A stretch of 32,060 nucleotides of DNA from NCBI GenBank assembly GCA_031553675.1, contig JAVBLF010000116.1, positions 1 through 32,060 on the forward strand, written 5' to 3'. Source of the stretch: JAVBLF01 sp031553675. GTDB lineage: Bacteria; Bacillota; Clostridia; Christensenellales; CALWSW01. A program made the position numbers and the translations under genes. The notes beneath the pieces are model-generated. The model searched no databases, was not told where the DNA came from, and was given only the letters and a program-made list of their open reading frames with translations. Every line of letters starts with the position of its first letter. Positions within the stretch are counted from its first letter, which is position 1. This document shows, piece by piece, positions 1 through 7,484 of the stretch.

Positions 1-60
1 AACGCAGCCCTTTTCCATGCAAGTGAAAGTTGAGGAATTATCGATGGAAGACGAAGGAAT

Positions 61-86
61 CCGGCACCCTTGCGCCGGTTTCGTTT
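61..86 (+). terminator. possible weak intrinsic terminator
   Basis: CCGGC at 61-65 can pair with GCCGG at 74-78 over an 8-nt loop, followed by the broken T-rich tract TTTCGTTT. It could end a plus-strand gene lying off the left edge. The stem is short and the tract is interrupted, so this is tentative. I see nothing else in bases 1-153. Confidence 0.25.
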
Positions 87-153
87 GGGGTACCCGTTTA
101 TTTGCGCACAAGTATTTCTGCATGTTGACGCGCTGTCGCAGAGGTGAGATAGA

Positions 154-417
154 ATGCCTCGAAAACCCAAAAGGACATGTTCCTTCCCAGGATGCCCGGC
201 GCTCACCGAAGGTCGCTTCTTCGGCCGACACCAGCGCGACGACACGCGCCACAACAACCGTGAACGCGGCAACTCCACCAAGCAGGGCTACGGCAAGCGA
301 TGGCGTAAAGCCCGCGCTGCCTATCTCTCCAAGCACCCACTCTGCGTATCGAACGGCCAACTCCGATCATATTTCGCACGCTACTTTTTCTGCGGGTCCC
401 TCGGCCGTGAAATGTAG
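154..417 (+). pseudogene. truncated phage-type HNH endonuclease (N-terminal part only)
   Basis: The first 65 or so residues look like the start of small phage HNH endonucleases: a basic N-terminus, a Cys pair in SFPGCP, then a YGKRWRKAR segment and KHPLCV, where the HNH zinc/nuclease domain would normally begin. A good ribosome site (GAGGTGAG) precedes the ATG, so this was once a true start. After about base 348 the homology stops: the expected second Cys, the VDHI-type HNH core and the C-terminal Asn/His residues are absent, and the frame runs through unrelated sequence to 417, overlapping the 3' end of the convergent DUF454 gene. It is best read as a deletion scar of a prophage whose terminase/HNH end was lost. 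The family call rests on recognition of the N-terminal pattern. Confidence 0.6.
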
Positions 418-758
418 AGAATATGAATCGTCACGGCAGCGCCGACGGCACAAAGCAGAACAACGCCCCACAGCTTGCCAATCGCAATCATGGACAAACA
501 CAGCATCGCCCACAAAAAGCACAAACTGATCGCGATCGTTCGCTTTTTCAGGCCCGTGCGCTGGCGGTAATTCGTCATATGTTCGCTAAAAAACCGGCTG
601 CGCATTACAAATGCGCGCATGGTCGGGTTACCGGCGAAACATCCCGAAGCCAAAAGGACAAAAGGCGTCGTCGGCAGAACCGGAAGCACAATGCCCAACG
701 CACCGACCCCCAAGAGCAGAAAGCCAGCGATGGTCAATAAGATCGCCTTAGCATTCAT
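381..758 (-). CDS. DUF454 (YbaN-like) inner-membrane protein
   Basis: A 125-residue protein with a hydrophobic N-terminal segment (about residues 5-35) containing the typical GVLGIVLPVLPTTPF-like turn (here GALGIVLPVLPTTPFVLLA), a cytoplasmic stretch with SRFF and R/K-rich residues, and two further hydrophobic stretches near residues 75-115. This fits the DUF454/YbaN family of small membrane proteins of unknown function. Its ATG overlaps the katA stop codon in an ATGA arrangement (756-758 and 755-757), so it is almost certainly translated from the perR-katA message. Its role in peroxide defence is only suggested by that coupling. No clear terminator is seen after its stop at 381. Confidence 0.85.
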   Translation of the reverse strand: MNAKAILLTIAGFLLLGVGALGIVLPVLPTTPFVLLASGCFAGNPTMRAFVMRSRFFSEHMTNYRQRTGLKKRTIAISLCFLWAMLCLSMIAIGKLWGVVLLCAVGAAVTIHILYISRPRDPQKK

Positions 759-2266
759 GGGGTGAGTGTGGCTTGGACCAAGCCATCGTTATCCAGTTTC
801 GCCAGTTCGATGACCCTGCCCAGATGCAGGCCCAATGCTTCTGTCATGCGCATGCCGTAATCGTGATCGGCGAGGTAGCAGTGCACGGCGTGCCGGTACT
901 TGATGTTTTCAGTGACTGGGGCCATATCGGTTGCCGTGTTGGAAATGAGAACTTGTTTCTTGTCTTCATCCATGAGCCGATAGAGATCGCCGCCTGCGCG
1001 GAAATTGTCGTCGCTGGGGTCGTCTTTGGGATCGTAGTGGTACATAGCCCCATCAAGCGCCAAAGGCGGTTCCATCACGTCGGGCTGCGCCGCCCAAACG
1101 CCCTCGCTGTTGGGGGTGTAGGCGACGGTTCTGCCATGGTTTCCGTCGGTGCGCATCGCGCCGTCGCGGTGGTATTCGTTCACTTCACATTTTGCGCGGT
1201 TGACGGGAATCAGATGGTGGTTGACCCCCAGGCGGTAGCGCTGGGCGTCGCCATATGCGAAAAGCCTTCCCTGCAAAAACTTATCCGGCGAAAAGCCGAT
1301 ACCTGGCACGACATGCGCTGGCGTAAACGCCGCCTGCTCGACTTCGGCGAAAAAGTTTTCCGGGTTGCGATTGAGCTCGAGCACGCCGACCTCGATGAGC
1401 GGGTACTCCCTATGCCGCCAAATCTTGGTGATGTCAAACGGGTTTTCGTAGTGGTTTTTTGCTTGTTCCTCCGTCATGATCTGCACATACATCGTCCAGC
1501 GCGGGAAATCGCCGCGCTCGATGGCTTCGAACAAATCTCGACCGTGGCTTTCTCGATCCATGCCGCAAACTTTGCACGCTTCTTCGTTTGTCAGGTTTTT
1601 GATGCCCTGTTGCGTGCAGAAGTGGAACTTGCACCAAACGCGTTTGTTTTCGGCATTGTAGAAAGAGAAAGTGTGCTCGCCAAAGAAATGCATGTGCCGG
1701 AATGTCGCGGGAATGCCGCGATCGGACATCACGATCGTCCGCTGGTGGAAGGTTTCAGGCAAAAGCGTCCAAAAATCCCAGTTGTTCTGCGCGGAACGCA
1801 TGCCGGTTCGCGGGTCACGCTTGACCGCACGGTTCAGATCCGAGAAGTTGTGTACGTCGCGAATGAAAAACGTAGGCGTATTGTTGCCGACCAGATCCCA
1901 GTTTCCCTCGTCGGTGTAAAATTTGCACGCGACGCCTCGAATGTCTCGTTCCGCATCAGCCGCACCACGCTCGCCTGCCACGGTGGAAAACCGGACAAAA
2001 CACTCGGTTTCCGCTTCCGGCTGCAACACTTTGGCTTTCGTGTAATTCGAGATATCCCCGGTGACTTTCAGCTTGCCGTAAGCGCCCCAGCCCTTTGCGT
2101 GCATTCTGCGTTCCGGAATGACTTCGCGGTTGAAGTGGGCCATTTTTTCCAAGAGCCAAACATCTTGAAGAACGACGGGCCCTCGTGGGCCGGCAGTCAG
2201 CGCGTTTTCGTTGTCGGCAACAGGCGCGCCGACTTCATTCGTCAACTTTTTCTTGTCGTCTGACAT
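755..2266 (-). CDS. katA: monofunctional haem catalase
   Basis: A 503-residue catalase of the small-subunit (clade 3) size that converts hydrogen peroxide to water and oxygen in the cytoplasm. Visible active-site parts are the distal His56 in RRMHAKG, Asn129 in LVGNNTPTFFIRD and the proximal haem-ligating Tyr338 in RLFAYGD. The N-terminus (PRGPVVLQD, then HFNREVIPERR) is also typical. The ATG at 2266 has a strong GGAGGAG site. The gene lies 24 bp after the perR-like gene on the same strand and overlaps the DUF454 gene by 4 bp, giving a three-gene peroxide operon. Control by the adjacent PerR homologue is a sound inference. Haem supply must come from elsewhere. Confidence 0.97.
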   Translation of the reverse strand: MSDDKKKLTNEVGAPVADNENALTAGPRGPVVLQDVWLLEKMAHFNREVIPERRMHAKGWGAYGKLKVTGDISNYTKAKVLQPEAETECFVRFSTVAGERGAADAERDIRGVACKFYTDEGNWDLVGNNTPTFFIRDVHNFSDLNRAVKRDPRTGMRSAQNNWDFWTLLPETFHQRTIVMSDRGIPATFRHMHFFGEHTFSFYNAENKRVWCKFHFCTQQGIKNLTNEEACKVCGMDRESHGRDLFEAIERGDFPRWTMYVQIMTEEQAKNHYENPFDITKIWRHREYPLIEVGVLELNRNPENFFAEVEQAAFTPAHVVPGIGFSPDKFLQGRLFAYGDAQRYRLGVNHHLIPVNRAKCEVNEYHRDGAMRTDGNHGRTVAYTPNSEGVWAAQPDVMEPPLALDGAMYHYDPKDDPSDDNFRAGGDLYRLMDEDKKQVLISNTATDMAPVTENIKYRHAVHCYLADHDYGMRMTEALGLHLGRVIELAKLDNDGLVQATLTP

Positions 2267-2290
2267 GGCTGTCTCCTCCTTCTCTCAGCA

Positions 2291-2665
2291 CTACGGTTCG
2301 TTTTGTTGGTTTTTGCAATCAAGGCACATGTAGTTCACAACGAGATCGAATGAGAGAATGGGATGGGCGAAATGGCTTGAGAGAAACTCGCCCAGAGCGG
2401 GAATCGAGAGATCCATCACACGGCCGCACTTGATACAATACGCATGATCGTGAGGTTCGATGTTTCGCTCAAAAAAATCTGCGCCCGTTGCTCTTTGAAT
2501 CCGCCGGATCTTGCCGGCTTCGGCGAAGAGGCTTAAATTGCGATATACCGTACTCAAAGAAGCGCTGAGATGCACTTGCTTGACCGCGACGAGTACCTGC
2601 TCCGCCGTCATGTGCGTGTCTGAGCGTAAAATGATGCGAAGAATCGAATCCTGAATTTTGGTCAT
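2291..2665 (-). CDS. perR: PerR-type peroxide-sensing repressor (Fur family)
   Basis: A Fur-family metalloregulator of 124 residues from the ATG at 2665. An in-frame GTG at 2677 is also possible, but only the ATG has a weak GGTG site at a sensible distance. The winged-helix part includes SLSTVYRNL. Two CxxC zinc pairs are present (C77/C80 and C114/C117), as are the sensing-site histidines H32, H72 and H74. Asp85 in RVMDLS falls where PerR proteins carry Asp and Fur proteins carry Glu, which favours a peroxide sensor over an iron sensor. It is the first gene of the perR-katA-DUF454 operon and probably represses it with Fe or Mn bound; oxidation of the sensing histidines would release it. Confidence 0.88.
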   Translation of the reverse strand: MTKIQDSILRIILRSDTHMTAEQVLVAVKQVHLSASLSTVYRNLSLFAEAGKIRRIQRATGADFFERNIEPHDHAYCIKCGRVMDLSIPALGEFLSSHFAHPILSFDLVVNYMCLDCKNQQNEP

Positions 2666-2690
2666 GCCGTACACCACAACAATTTGGGAA

Positions 2691-2739
2691 TAGGAAGCGT
2701 TCCTAAAATTAGCCTACACCAAATCCGAGTTCTTGTCAA
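2691..2739 (-). promoter_or_regulatory. perR-katA promoter with palindromic operator candidate
   Basis: On the minus strand TTGACA (2739-2734) is followed after exactly 17 bp by TAGGCT (2716-2711). The predicted start point, near 2704, falls inside the perfect-armed palindrome TAGGAAGCGTTCCTA (2691-2705). An operator on the start site directly upstream of a PerR-family gene suggests autoregulation. The palindrome does not match the Bacillus Per box (TTATAATNATTATAA) well, so the sequence preference would be different. Confidence 0.6.
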
Positions 2740-2811
2740 GGAAAGATGTGAGCAGCAGCGAAAGCAATTGGGTGGAAAAATGCCAAACGTGCGTGCAATG
2801 ATTTTAAGGAG

Positions 2812-2845
2812 AAACAAAAAGAAGAGCCGCCATAGAATTCGGCTC
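2812..2845 (-). terminator. intrinsic terminator of the URO-D gene
   Basis: On the minus strand GAGCCG (2845-2840) pairs with CGGCTC (2829-2824) over a 10-nt loop and is followed by TTCTTTTTGTTTC. It lies about 80 bp after the stop of the URO-D family gene. Confidence 0.75.
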
Positions 2846-2926
2846 CCCTTCGTCAGGTTGGGCTCAAGCAATTTTGCTGTGGGTTATTGAAACGGGTAAT
2901 TAAAATGTGATACTGCTGTTCTTAGC

Positions 2927-3907
2927 TCAGTATTTGATGAACTCGCGGCATCGCGCAAATTCATCTATGATGACGTTGACGCCCCACCACGATTCATCAA
3001 CCGAAAAGACAAAAGGAATATAGGATCCACCCTTTGCGGACTCGGTTATGGTTTTGCGTACGTCGCTTCGGATGAGGTCTTCTGTCAACTTGCCCATAGA
3101 ATCGAGCTGGGCATATTTTTGCATATCCATTGTCGTGAAATAGTTGAGTTTTCCATTCGTTTGTTGCTTGAGCTTCGGGATATCATTGATATGCATTCCC
3201 TGCCAGCTTGTGACGCCAATCTCGCACAAATCGGGAACAATCGGCTCAACCAATCCACAGGAGTGTTGTTCAAAGAATACGCCATGCTGCTTGCAGAAAT
3301 CCGCCAGTCTCGCCGTGTTCGGCTTAATCAGTTTTCGCCACAGCTCGGGGGAAAGCAGCATTGACGTCTGCGAGCCATAGTCGTCATGTTGGCAAATGAT
3401 ATCAGGCTTGTAGTACGCAATGAGTTTCTCGTAAAGTTTCAATTTGTGGTCGGTGATCGCTGAAATAAATTCAAATGCTTCGTCGGTATCAGTTAACAAC
3501 GCGACCATCGATTCTTCCAGCCCGAGAAGTGTCTGAAAGCGCTCGAATATCCCATTCATGACCCAGGAGGCGAGTACGAATTTTTCTTTGTCGATTTCAT
3601 CGGGTTTATCAAGCTTGACTGCCAGTTCCCAATCCCACGCATCCAAGTCTGGAAACTTTACCTGCTCACGCCAATTGGAAATGTCGGACACGATCGGGAT
3701 AGCCGAAGGGTCGGGCAATGGAGCGTTGCCTGTTTCTTCATAGATCCATTCAACGCCGAACCAGTCTTTGCCGCCTCTGTTGTTCGGCGGCCGCTCAAGA
3801 AATCCGTTGACGTGCGCCATGATATGCATCGCGGTAAAATCGGGGAGATGATCAGGCATCTCATGCCTATAGCACTTGAGAATGTTCTCGCGTTCCGATA
3901 CTGCCAT
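2927..3907 (-). CDS. uroporphyrinogen decarboxylase-fold (URO-D) protein, probable methyltransferase
   Basis: A 326-residue protein of the URO-D superfamily. The motif HSCG at residues 215-218 is the zinc-type H-x-C seen in the MtaA/MtbA/CmuA methyltransferase branch and absent from true HemE; a late Cys320 could be the third ligand. The segment GVTSWQGMHINDIPKLK matches the barrel region that follows this motif in bacterial relatives. Such proteins usually move methyl groups between a corrinoid protein and a carrier, but their exact reactions are mostly unknown. The ATG has an AGGAGG site. The gene stands alone, divergent from a LysR gene that may control it. It is about 8 kb from the MttB-family gene, so a link to that pathway is only a hypothesis. 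Confidence 0.75.
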   Translation of the reverse strand: MAVSERENILKCYRHEMPDHLPDFTAMHIMAHVNGFLERPPNNRGGKDWFGVEWIYEETGNAPLPDPSAIPIVSDISNWREQVKFPDLDAWDWELAVKLDKPDEIDKEKFVLASWVMNGIFERFQTLLGLEESMVALLTDTDEAFEFISAITDHKLKLYEKLIAYYKPDIICQHDDYGSQTSMLLSPELWRKLIKPNTARLADFCKQHGVFFEQHSCGLVEPIVPDLCEIGVTSWQGMHINDIPKLKQQTNGKLNYFTTMDMQKYAQLDSMGKLTEDLIRSDVRKTITESAKGGSYIPFVFSVDESWWGVNVIIDEFARCREFIKY

Positions 3908-3946
3908 ATTCTTATCCTCCTATCGAATTAGCGTGGGCTCAAGATA

Positions 3947-4085
3947 ATCATAGCAAATCTGCAAGGCAAAACAATCAGAAAGTATTTACTTGCGTCAATC
4001 AACTTTAGGAGTATGAAACTTGCAGTTGCTTTTGGCTCGAATGCGGTAGCGTCAGTTGACAAGCAAGAAGCGAAAGCGTTAGACT
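3947..4085. promoter_or_regulatory. divergent promoter region between URO-D and LysR genes
   Basis: Minus strand: TATGAT (3952-3947) is a good -10 for the URO-D gene, with only a weak TTGTTT at 16 bp. Plus strand: TTGACA (4056-4061) and TAGACT (4080-4085) at 18 bp could drive the LysR gene. The divergent arrangement and a short GTCA..TGAC dyad at the plus-strand -35 fit the usual layout where a LysR protein controls both directions. Confidence 0.45.
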
Positions 4086-4180
4086 GTTGTTATAGAAACA
4101 AAGCTGAAAGAACCGTCAGACTTTTTCATGTTTATCGACGATAGAATGGCACTGCTCAATTGGATTGGGAGATGCTGGCT

Positions 4181-5071
4181 TTGAACATTCAACAAATGAA
4201 ATACTTTTTGTGCATTGCGAAAACCCGAAACCTGTACAAGGCAAGCGAAGAATTGTCCATCACGCCCCAGGCGCTGAGCAAATCCATGCGAACATTGGAA
4301 AGCGAACTGGGTTCGACGCTTCTTCAACGAACGGGAAACGGTTCTCAGTTGACAGAATTTGGAAACAAAGTGCGCCCCGTCATGGAGTCTCTGATTCGCC
4401 AATACGACAGTCACGTGGAAATCATTTACTCATTGGCGCAAAAGAACAAAAAATTAATACGAATCTCTTTTGAACACATTTTTCTCCCCTTCATCATTCC
4501 GGCAGAGTTCAATGGCAGGTTGGGAGAAATCAATACGAAAACTATCATCGCTAATGATGTTGCCCAGTGCATGGAAGATGTTGCAAAGGGCAATGCGGAT
4601 ATTGGGGTATGTCAAAAGCTTGACGACTTTGGAGAACTTGAATATGTTCCGATAATTGACGAGCAGCCCGTCATGCTAATGCATAAAGACCATTGGCTCG
4701 CGAGCAAAGAGTCGCTTCGACTTTCAGATTTGAATGGCGTTGAACAGGTATTGCCTATACTGAATTGCAATTGCTTTTCGTCGTATATTGACGCATGTAT
4801 TAAAGAAGGTTTCTATCCCAATTTTGTTTTTGAATCCTCCGATCTTAATACATTGATCAGAACGGTTCTCGCGAACAGGCTAATCCAGTTTACGGCAAGC
4901 TTTGCCTTGACAGAATATTCTTCGAAACAACTGGTCACGCGTCCAATTGTGCATGAGTCTCTTAGAATGCAAGTGGGGTTTCTCATCGATCCTTCACGCA
5001 AGCCAAAGCCGCATGTAAAATCATTTGTAAATGCTTTGGCAAGTTTTTATGGAGCAAATGATTGGCTTTAG
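4181..5071 (+). CDS. LysR-type transcriptional regulator
   Basis: A LysR-family regulator of 296 residues from the TTG at 4181. I prefer this start because GGGAG (4167-4171) sits 9 nt upstream and the protein then begins M-NIQQMKYF, the normal family start. In-frame TTG 4160 and ATG 4172 lack a well-placed ribosome site. The N-terminal helix-turn-helix covers roughly residues 2-60, with NLYKASEELSITPQALSKSM as recognition region; a periplasmic-binding-like effector domain follows at about 90-290. It is divergent from the URO-D methyltransferase-like gene and is its most likely regulator; the inducer is unknown. Base composition is more AT-rich than in genes to the right, and a transposase fragment begins right after its stop codon. 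Confidence 0.9.
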   Translation: MNIQQMKYFLCIAKTRNLYKASEELSITPQALSKSMRTLESELGSTLLQRTGNGSQLTEFGNKVRPVMESLIRQYDSHVEIIYSLAQKNKKLIRISFEHIFLPFIIPAEFNGRLGEINTKTIIANDVAQCMEDVAKGNADIGVCQKLDDFGELEYVPIIDEQPVMLMHKDHWLASKESLRLSDLNGVEQVLPILNCNCFSSYIDACIKEGFYPNFVFESSDLNTLIRTVLANRLIQFTASFALTEYSSKQLVTRPIVHESLRMQVGFLIDPSRKPKPHVKSFVNALASFYGANDWL

Positions 5072-5542
5072 ATTTTCGAGATTGTAAACGATATTCAGGG
5101 AGATCTCGTAACGATCGATGCGATGGGATGTCAAGCAGATATCGCATGCAAGATTCGTGAAAAAGAAGCCGATTACATCCTAGCTGTCAAGCAAAACCAG
5201 CCTTCGTTGCACCAAGAAATTCGCGACACTTTTGCTTGGATTGACCAAGAACTTCCAATTGGTGCATTCGAAACATGGCAAAGCGCCATGGAAGATGCGC
5301 ATGGACGCCTGGAACATAGAGAATTAACCGTTGCTTTTTGCATTGACGATGAAGGTGAACAGGGCAAATGGAAGGACCTGCAAACAGTCATTCGCTATCG
5401 CTGTCTTCGTACCATTGACAACAAAACCAGCGAATCTACCCGCTACTACATCAGCAGTGCCGACGCTCCTGCCTCGCAATTTGCATATTGGATTCGCAAT
5501 CATTGGTCAATTGAGAACAAGCCACGCCAAACGGCGTTGTGA
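5072..5542 (+). pseudogene. ISAs1-family transposase fragment
   Basis: The frame immediately after the LysR stop codon is open and reads into the catalytic core of an ISAs1-type DDE transposase: LVTIDAMGCQADIA (second catalytic Asp), then DYILAVKQNQPSLH, then RNHWSIENK (catalytic Glu). The first roughly 150 residues, with the first Asp, and everything after SIEN are missing, so it cannot be active. The annotatable start at ATG 5123 lies inside the motif and is not a real start. No terminal inverted repeats are visible at either edge. The right break is near 5515-5530, where the next gene relic begins. Confidence 0.85.
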
Positions 5543-6277
5543 GGCCCGCCGATGAGATCAAAGTAAGACGACTGGGCTTGCCTTCCTATGCAGGCGATTG
5601 GGCCGAACCAGACAAGATCAATTACCTGATTGAAGAAAACGGCACTCTTTGCGTAGCAATTTATAACGAGAACAACAAAAAGCTCAATCTGCATGTCTAT
5701 AACGACGTCCTGAAACTGCTGGATACGTCAACAAATGAGCGCGGAACGCTTCGCGTTGGTATACACAGTCCTCAACAAGAAAACGCTCGAATCCCAGCTT
5801 GAATGCAAGATATTGGACGCAAGGGGAGCGATCGTCGCGTATCGTGACTTCCCCAACACGCATTTTAGCGCGAGTTCATTGCCAATTTTCTACCAGGATC
5901 AATTGATATGGATCGGCAGCGGTTCTGCGAAAAACGTCGACGCGTCCTACTATTTCTACTCCATTGGCCTTCAAAGTCCACAAACGCCGACCATGCCGAC
6001 TTTGACAGACACAATCTCACCAACGAAACCCCAAAGTACGCAAACCGGAACTTCACGCGTCGAGGATGTGCCGTCAAATGGGAAAACGAAGAAGCATTAT
6101 GGCGTACTGACTACAGACGCCAAACTGTACAAGAACAGCAGCGGCACCGCCATCTATGTGACGATCAAAAAGGGCACGAAGCTTGAGGTCCTTTCGCAAA
6201 CTTAGACACGCTATCGCATCGTCTATGGCAGCCGCGTGGGATATGTGCTGAAGAAGTCTCTAAAACTGACCAAATAG
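5515..6277 (+). pseudogene. decayed secreted protein with C-terminal SH3 domain
   Basis: Two overlapping frames join into one former protein. The first (about 5515-5770) reads PNGVVRPADEIKV and continues to NDVLKLLDTST; the second (from about 5735) continues RFALVYTVLNKKTLESQ, so one small indel lies near 5735-5775. The C-terminal part is an SH3_3/SH3b-like domain (HYGVLTTDAKLYKNSSGTAI, IKKGTKLEVL) interrupted by a TAG at 6203-6205; the same frame then continues YRIVYGSRVGYVLKKSLKL to a natural stop at 6275-6277. The N-terminus, including any signal peptide, was lost at the junction with the transposase fragment. The first part resembles the strands of beta-propeller-like secreted proteins, but this is weak. 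Confidence 0.7.
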
Positions 6278-6381
6278 CGCACAATTGGCATCCGGGAGCG
6301 CAAGCGCGGTCATGCGGTGCGCGAAGGCATGCAGCCGCGCAGAACCTGTTATCATCCAGCATATACAGCATGCAATGTCTG

Positions 6382-6390
6382 TGATAGAAT
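6382..6390 (+). promoter_or_regulatory. possible extended -10 of the MoxR/VWA operon
   Basis: TGATAGAAT is an extended -10 (TGn plus TAGAAT) 36 bp before the ATPase ATG. No -35 of quality is visible. Confidence 0.35.
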
Positions 6391-6425
6391 AGAATGGATG
6401 CGCATTGCAACTTCATAGGTGGAGC

Positions 6426-7484
6426 ATGAATATTTCCATATCTGTCAACCAAAATCAGCTGCTGGATGTCTTGATCAACGTCGCGACGATTCGTCCCGTT
6501 TTCATTTGGGGTGCGCCGGGCATCGGCAAGTCGTCGATCGTAGAGCGATTTGCCGCCGAATTGGGTCTGCCTTGCGTATCCCTGCTCGGAAGCCAGCTTG
6601 CGCCGGAAGACATCATCGGCGTGCCGCAGATCCTCGACGGCAAGAGCGTGTTCTGTCCGCCTCGCAGCATCGCACGCGAAGAGCCCTATTGCCTCTTTCT
6701 CGACGAATTGAATGCCTGCTCGCAAGAAGTGCAAAAAGCCTTTTATAGTTTGATCCACGACAGACGCATCGGCGAATACTTCTTGCCGGTAGGCTCGATC
6801 ATCATCGGCGCTGGCAACCGCGCGCAGGACAACGCCATTGTCAAGCCCATGTCTTCGGCGCTGATCAACCGCATGTTCCACGTTGAGCTGGTTGCCTCGC
6901 ACCGCGACTGGCTGGAATGGGCGGGGCAAAACGGCATTCATCCTTTCATCCTCGAATACATCGGTTTGCGGCCCGACCACCTTTGGCGCCAGCCCCCCAA
7001 GACGGAGGAACCCTTTTCGACGCCGCGTTCCTGGCACATTTTGTCCGACGCGCTCTATGGCTACGGCGACGACATATCGGAACGCGACCTGGAGATCGCG
7101 TCTTCGGGCTGCCTGTCGCCCCAGCACGCGACGCAGTTCCGCGCCTTTGTCAAGCAGATCCGGAATCGCTACGCCCTGTCTGCCATCTTGGACGGCACAC
7201 AAAAATGGCCCCATGAACCTGATAACCGCGACGCTCTCTACTTTCTGGCGCAGAGTTTCCGCGCGCAATTGGTCAAAGAACTGCCCGTCGACAAGAACAA
7301 GCTTTCCGGATCCGCGCAGAGCTTGGCTGTCCGTGCCAAAGCACTGATGAAAGACCTCGCGAACATCAGCCTGGAGATCGCGCAAATGGCCGTTTCGCCC
7401 AGTGGCGGCGGCACATTGCCCGACTGGTTTCTCGTGGAAGTCGTGCGCGACCTCCCGCGCCTCGCGGAAAAGAAAGGGAAGTAA
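6426..7484 (+). CDS. MoxR-type AAA+ ATPase
   Basis: A 352-residue ATPase from the ATG at 6426, chosen over the in-frame TTG at 6405 because AGGTGG lies just upstream. Walker A is GAPGIGKS (29-36), Walker B CLFLDEL (89-95), sensor-1 Asn131 in IIGAGNR, and a candidate Arg finger is R149 in ALINRM. This is the MoxR/AAA_5 pattern. Such ATPases usually act as chaperone motors with VWA-domain partners in assembling or activating other proteins. The stop codon overlaps the ATG of the next gene (TAATG at 7482-7486), so the two are translationally coupled and probably form one complex. No obvious client enzyme is encoded next to them. Confidence 0.9.
   Translation: MNISISVNQNQLLDVLINVATIRPVFIWGAPGIGKSSIVERFAAELGLPCVSLLGSQLAPEDIIGVPQILDGKSVFCPPRSIAREEPYCLFLDELNACSQEVQKAFYSLIHDRRIGEYFLPVGSIIIGAGNRAQDNAIVKPMSSALINRMFHVELVASHRDWLEWAGQNGIHPFILEYIGLRPDHLWRQPPKTEEPFSTPRSWHILSDALYGYGDDISERDLEIASSGCLSPQHATQFRAFVKQIRNRYALSAILDGTQKWPHEPDNRDALYFLAQSFRAQLVKELPVDKNKLSGSAQSLAVRAKALMKDLANISLEIAQMAVSPSGGGTLPDWFLVEVVRDLPRLAEKKGK

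Noticed and set aside
773..2263. Long plus-strand open frame (496 codons) opposite katA
   Set aside because: It is the antisense of a clear catalase gene; the product resembles nothing and it has no ribosome site.
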